From Arcuatula senhousia (taxonomy: Eukaryota > Mollusca > Bivalvia > Mytilida > Mytilidae), in contig OZ020317.1 in the NCBI GenBank assembly GCA_963971305.1, positions 21,284,001-21,348,000 of the forward strand: a stretch of 64,000 nt of DNA, in the 5' to 3' direction. The notes under the pieces were generated by a model that saw only the letters and a program-made list of their open reading frames with translations, was not told where the DNA came from and ran no database searches. The position numbers were made by a program, and so were the translations under genes. Shown in pieces: positions 49,401 through 55,400 of the stretch (the stretch's first letter is position 1; each line of letters starts with the position of its first letter).

Positions 49401-52400
49401 AAGATTGGTTTCATTTGGACTTAAAGTGTCAGAGGAGTTAACATTTTCAATATAAGGAAATGCAGTTAAAATGCTCAATTGTGATGTTCCAAGGGCAATT
49501 ACTCCTCAAAGGAAAGGTCCTACAATGTTGACTCTCATACATATTTTGTAGATCTTGATGTGCTTAACAATATGCAATTTAAATTTCTCAAATATCTTGT
49601 ATAGTTTTCAAGATATTGAGCTAAAGAGGTGCAAAATTTGCAAAAAATCCACAAAAAGGGCAATAACTCCTACATGGGTTGTTGGATTTTCTTCAAAATT
49701 TCAGAGCTGGTAGATCTTGAGGTGCTGATCACTTTTGTTACCAATCAAAATTTTGAAATCTGTCAATGTTTAAGAGTTATTTGCAAAAAACTGCCATTTA
49801 CCCCTATGTTCTATTTTTAGCCACAGCAGCCATGTTTTAGGACCAATCAAAAATCCCCACATCAGTTCTTTACACCTAATGCTAATAAACAACTATACCA
49901 AGTTTGGTTCCATTTGGACTTAAAATGTCAGAGGAGTTAAAGTTTTCAATGTAATGAGGAAATGCTGTTAAAATTCTAAATTTTGACGTTCTAAGGGCAA
50001 TAACTCCTAAAAGGAAAGGTCCTACAAAGTTGACCCTGTTACATATTTTGTAGATCTTGATGTGCTTAACAATATGCAATTTAAATTTCTCAAATATCTA
50101 GTATAGTTTTCAAGATATTGAGCTAAACAGGTGCAAAATTTGCAAAAAATCCACAACAAGAGGCTCCCAGGAGCCTGAATCGCTCACCTGACATATGTGC
50201 CTGAAGTAAAGGTTATAAGGCAAAATCGATTTAACGTTGAAAGGGTTATAAGATTAATAAGGGGTCATCTGACAATATGGTGGATCTAAAGGTGCTGATC
50301 ACTTTTGTTCTCAATCAAAATCTAAAAATCTGTCACCCTTTTTGAGTTATTTGCAAAAAAATGCAGTTTAACCTAATGTTCTATTTTCAGCCACAGTGGC
50401 CATATTTTACAACCAATCAAAAATCCCCACAACAGTTCTATACACCTAATAATAATAAACAATAATACCAAGTTTGGTTCCATTTGGACTTAAAGTGTCA
50501 GAGGAGTTAACATTTTCAATATAAGGAAATGCAGTTAAAATGCTCAATTTTGACGTTCCAAGGTCAATAACTCCTAAAAGGAAAGGTCCTACAACATTGA
50601 CCCTGTTACAAATTTTGTAGATCTTGATGCGCTTAACAATATGCAATTTAAATTTCTCAAATATCTTGTATAGTTTTCAAGATATTGAGCTAAACAGGTG
50701 CAAAATTTGCAAAAAATCCACAAAAAGGGCAATAACTCCTACATGGGTTGTTGGATTTTCTTCAAAATTTCAGAGCTGGTAGATCTTGAGGTGCTGATCA
50801 CTTTTGTTCCCAATCAAAATTTTGAAATCTGTCACCGTTTTAGAGTTATTTGCAAAAAACTGCCATTTACCCCTATGTTCTATTTTTAGCCACAGCGGCC
50901 ATGTTTTACGACCAATCAAAAATCCCCACATCAGTTCTATACACCTAATGCTAATAAACAACTATACCAAGTTTGGTTCCATTTGGACTTAAAGTGTCAG
51001 AGGAGTTAACGTTTTCAATGTAATGAGGATATGCTGTTCAAATGCTAAATTTTGACGTTCTAAGGGCAATAACTCCTAAAAGGAAAGGTCCTACAACGTT
51101 GACCCTGTTACATATTTTGTAGATCTTGATGTGCTTAACAATATGCAATTTAAATTTCTCAAATATCTAGTATAGTTTTCAAGATATTGAGCTAAACAGG
51201 TGCAAAATTTGCAAAAAATCCACAAAAAGGGCAATAACTCCTACATGGGTCGTTGGATTTTCTTCAAAATTTCAGGGTAGGTAGATCTTGAGGTGCGGAT
51301 CACTTTTACCTATGCCAGAATTTTGATTTCTGTAGCCGTTTTTGAGTTATTTGCAAAAAACTGCATTTTACCCCTATGTTCTATTTTTAGCCATGGCGGC
51401 CATGTTATGCGACGAATCAAAAATCCCCAAATCAGTTCTAAGCACCGAATGCTAATGAACAACCATACCAAGTTTGGTTGCAATTGGACTTATGGTGTCA
51501 GAGGAGTTAACGTTTTAAAAAGTTTACGGACGACGGACGACAGACGACGGACGACGGACGCCAAGTGATGACAATAGCTCACATGACCCTTCGGGTCAGG
51601 TGAGCTAAAAAGGGCAATAACTCCTACATGGGTCGTTGGATTTTCTTCAAAATTTCAGGGTAGGTAGATCTTGAGGTGCTGATCACTTTTACCCTACGCC
51701 AGAATTTTGATATCTGTAGCCGTTTTTGAGTTATTTGCAAAAAACTGCATTTTACCCCTATGTTCTATTTTTAGCCATGGCGGCCATGTTTTACGACGAA
51801 TCAATAATCCCCACATCAGTTCTAAGCACCGAATGCTAATGAACAACCATACCAAGTTTGGTTGCAATTGGACTTATGGTGTCAGAGGAGTTAACGTTTT
51901 AAAAATTTTACGGACGACGGATAACAGACGACAGACGACGGACGACAGACGGATGACGGACGGATGACGGACGCCAAGTGATGACAATAGCTCACATGAC
52001 CCTTTGGGTCAGGTGAGCTAAAAAACTGCATTTAACCCCTATGTTCTATTTTTAGCCATGGCGGCCATGTTTAACGACGAATCAAAAATCCCCACATCAG
52101 TTCTAAGCACCGAATGCTAATGAACAACCATACCAAGTTTGGTTGCAATTGGACTTATGGTGTCAGAGGAGTTAACGTTTTAAAAAGTTTACGGACGACG
52201 GACAGACGACGGACGTCAAGTGATGACAATAGCTCACATGACCCTTCGGGTCAGGTGAGCTAAAAAGGGCCATTTTTGGTGCCAATGCACAAATGGCCCA
52301 GGGACCCATCTTTCCTATCCCTGTGACCTACATTTCTCCATCTTCTTCCTGACCGCCATCTTCCCCTATCCTCAGATCGTGTTCGTAGAAAGCTCCCTGT

Positions 52401-55400
52401 CGTGGAATGAAGGCTGGATTCTTACGATCTTCGTCATCATCAAGTTTCTGATTGTCAGGTTGTTCCTGACAAAATAAAATGGAATTGATATTAGACCATA
52501 AAATATTTCCTTAATTCTCTTCCATATTTCTTGTAAATATGGGGTGGGCGGACAAATTCAATTTTAAATTTTTCATCAATTTTGATAAAATGTTCTGTCA
52601 CTTTTAAGGCAATTGACCGAAAATGAACATAATTTGCCAAAAAAAATCAGATGGTTGAAAAAATTGGGACGGGGATGAGGATTAAAATATAGGAAAATTT
52701 TAATATTGGCCTCACATTCATATTTCTTTATTCATGTTATTATATGTAGTTTATTTTCAATCCAGTGCCAATTGAAAAACAGCAGGCAGCGACTGCTGGT
52801 CACATTGAAGGCTGCTGGCTTTTTCCATTGTGGATTTATTTTTTTTATTTACATTTATATTGTAGGTTTTGTCGCATACACTTATTCCACATTTCATTTT
52901 CTTCTATTTAATTACAAGTAACATCATAAAAAATGTTGCCCTTTTACCTATTTTATTTATGAAGTCCTTGTAAACATGTAATCAGATTGGAAAATTAAGG
53001 AGTTGAAATGCACTTAGTGAACACATCTGACACCAGTCATCTTGAAAACACAATCTAGATCATAGAAAATTAACTTAAGCTTCTCAAGCCATTTTTTTTT
53101 TTGCAAAACAGATGAGAAAGAGAGTCTTCTTCTATATCTTTTATTGGGCCAGGGCAGGGGCCGAGTGGTTAAGGCACTGGACTTTAAATCACAGGTCGAC
53201 ACCTCTGTGGTTTCAAGCCCCACACATGTCAGGGTTTCCAGGCACCTACCGTTGCTCGTGGATTTCACCGATTTTCCAGCTTGGACCATGCAAGGGCCTC
53301 ATATTAGCCAAACGGTCATCAATTTTGCTGTTGGTCAAAAGCTCTTCAGAGCTTATGTTAAGTGTTTGACTTGTGTACACATCATTGATGTGTATCTTTG
53401 GTCCAAAAAGTAAATGAAGCAACTTTTTACATTGTGAACAATAACAAAAGATAATGAGGCAAGTGCTTTTTTATATCTATTTTAAGAAAAAGCAATGAAA
53501 AGGGACTATGAGGCTGCCTAAGAACAGATAAGATAGGGCCTGAGAACCTAAATATTCTTTTTTTTGGGGGGGCATTGGGGAAGAAATCAAGATCTCTTAC
53601 CTCACCATCCCCATTTTGATGTTCCTCTCCCACTTCCTCATAATCTTCAAGATCTCTTACCTCACCATCCCCACTTTGTCTTTCCTCTCCCACTTCTTCC
53701 TAATCCTCAAGATATTTTACCTCACCATCCCCACTGACGTTCCTTTCCCACTTCCTTATAATCCTCAAGATCTCTTACCTCACCATCCCCACTTTGTCTT
53801 TCCTCTCCCACTTCCTCGTAATCCTCTACAATAACATCTTCGTCTTCATATTCATCGTCATCCTCTTCTTCCTCTTCTTCTTCCGATTCCTCTTCCTACA
53901 ATTTTTTTTAAAATCAGTTAAAGTCAAAAATGGCAAAATTTCTTGGATGGGAAAGATATGGAAGGAACTCAAAGAAGACAGATTTAAATAGAGATAACTT
54001 ACATGTATTGCAGCGGGGCTCAATGAAGATAGGTACAATGTAGGAAGACTGATACATGTACTGCATACAAAATACTAGATGGAGCCTTCCACAGAAGGCA
54101 TATGTCCCCTGCGTATCTGTTTGTTTGGTATACAGGTAGAAGAAGAGTTTATATGGGCATAAAACGCTTTACACCATATTGTTCTACATGTATAGGATAA
54201 AACTGCATGCAAAGTATCATGCATATAGTTGCTTGAAAAAGTGTGCAGAAATTTGTACTAAAGTCCTTCATATATATATAAAATTTTAAATATCTGTCTA
54301 ACCATATGGTAACAGGAAGTAGTTAATTTTCTGGCATGATATCGCTCTACACCATATAGTAATATAAGATGAAGCTGCCTGCCAAGTTTCAAGAGCCTGC
54401 TGCATGTAGTTGCCCGGAAAAATGTGACAGAAATTTTATTAGTCGCTGCAGGACGCAAGAAGACGGATAGTGCCAAAGTGACCCCTATATGTCACTTCAT
54501 ATCATGCTGATGCTGTGCACCAAATATCAAATGACTGTGATAAATAGTTGTTGAGAAAACTGTTATGAAAATCCCCCTTCTTTTGACATTCACCTTTTTG
54601 TTAAGGCTTTTTCACTCTGTGAAATCTCATTGTTCAGCAAATAAACTGTAAACTACCTTATTTTCGAGGGCAATTTATTTTTGTGGATTTCGTAATGTAC
54701 AGAATTCAGCAAAAATAATCATTGTGAATTAATTCATTTTCACAAGTAATATAATGTACTTCTTTGTTGCTTATATAAATAGCCGTGAAATTGCCCAAGG
54801 ACTCAAAAACACAAAATGAAGAAATCACGAAAATAAGCTGGCATGTAATTAGATATCTTAATTTCATTTTTTAGAATTGTTTTATTTCTACATGTTCTAA
54901 GTCTTCTGCCAGCCTAATCAATATTCATTAATCTAACACATTTTGGGATATGGTGAAAACTGCTTTTAAGATGATTATCACAAAAATTTATACATTAATG
55001 ATAAAATTTAACACATGCAGTTGCTATAGTTTTCAATAGGTGTGAAAATCTATATTCTCAATTGATTTAACTTTCTTGCCTACAAACTGTGAATTACGAC
55101 TAATATTCATTTGCTTAGAACACCTGCCCATATCAACATACATGTATAATGCTTATTTATCAAGATTTTAACCCTACTGTGAAAATCACACTTAATTTAA
55201 ACTTCAGAAACACGACACAAATAATATTTTAAATAACAAAAATATGTTTTAAAGACATACTAGTAATGCTCCATCTCACAGCATTTGGGACGGACAGACA
55301 AACATATATACAAACACTATATGCCCCTCTACTTTCGTTGATAGGGAATAAAAATAAATATACATGTAGTAACAAGAAACAGACTTGAATCAAGTCTTTA

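Noticed and set aside
47232..52465. Reading CASC3 exon 5 past 52332 in other frames (RWRSGRRWR-type peptide)
   Set aside because: The GTAGGT donor at 52331 joins in phase to exon 6 and restores the conserved SELOR sequence; the alternative frame does not.
53147..53225. tRNA gene
   Set aside because: A and B boxes are present but acceptor and anticodon arms cannot pair; it continues into a SINE body. The same holds for 9020-9088 and 63400-63535.
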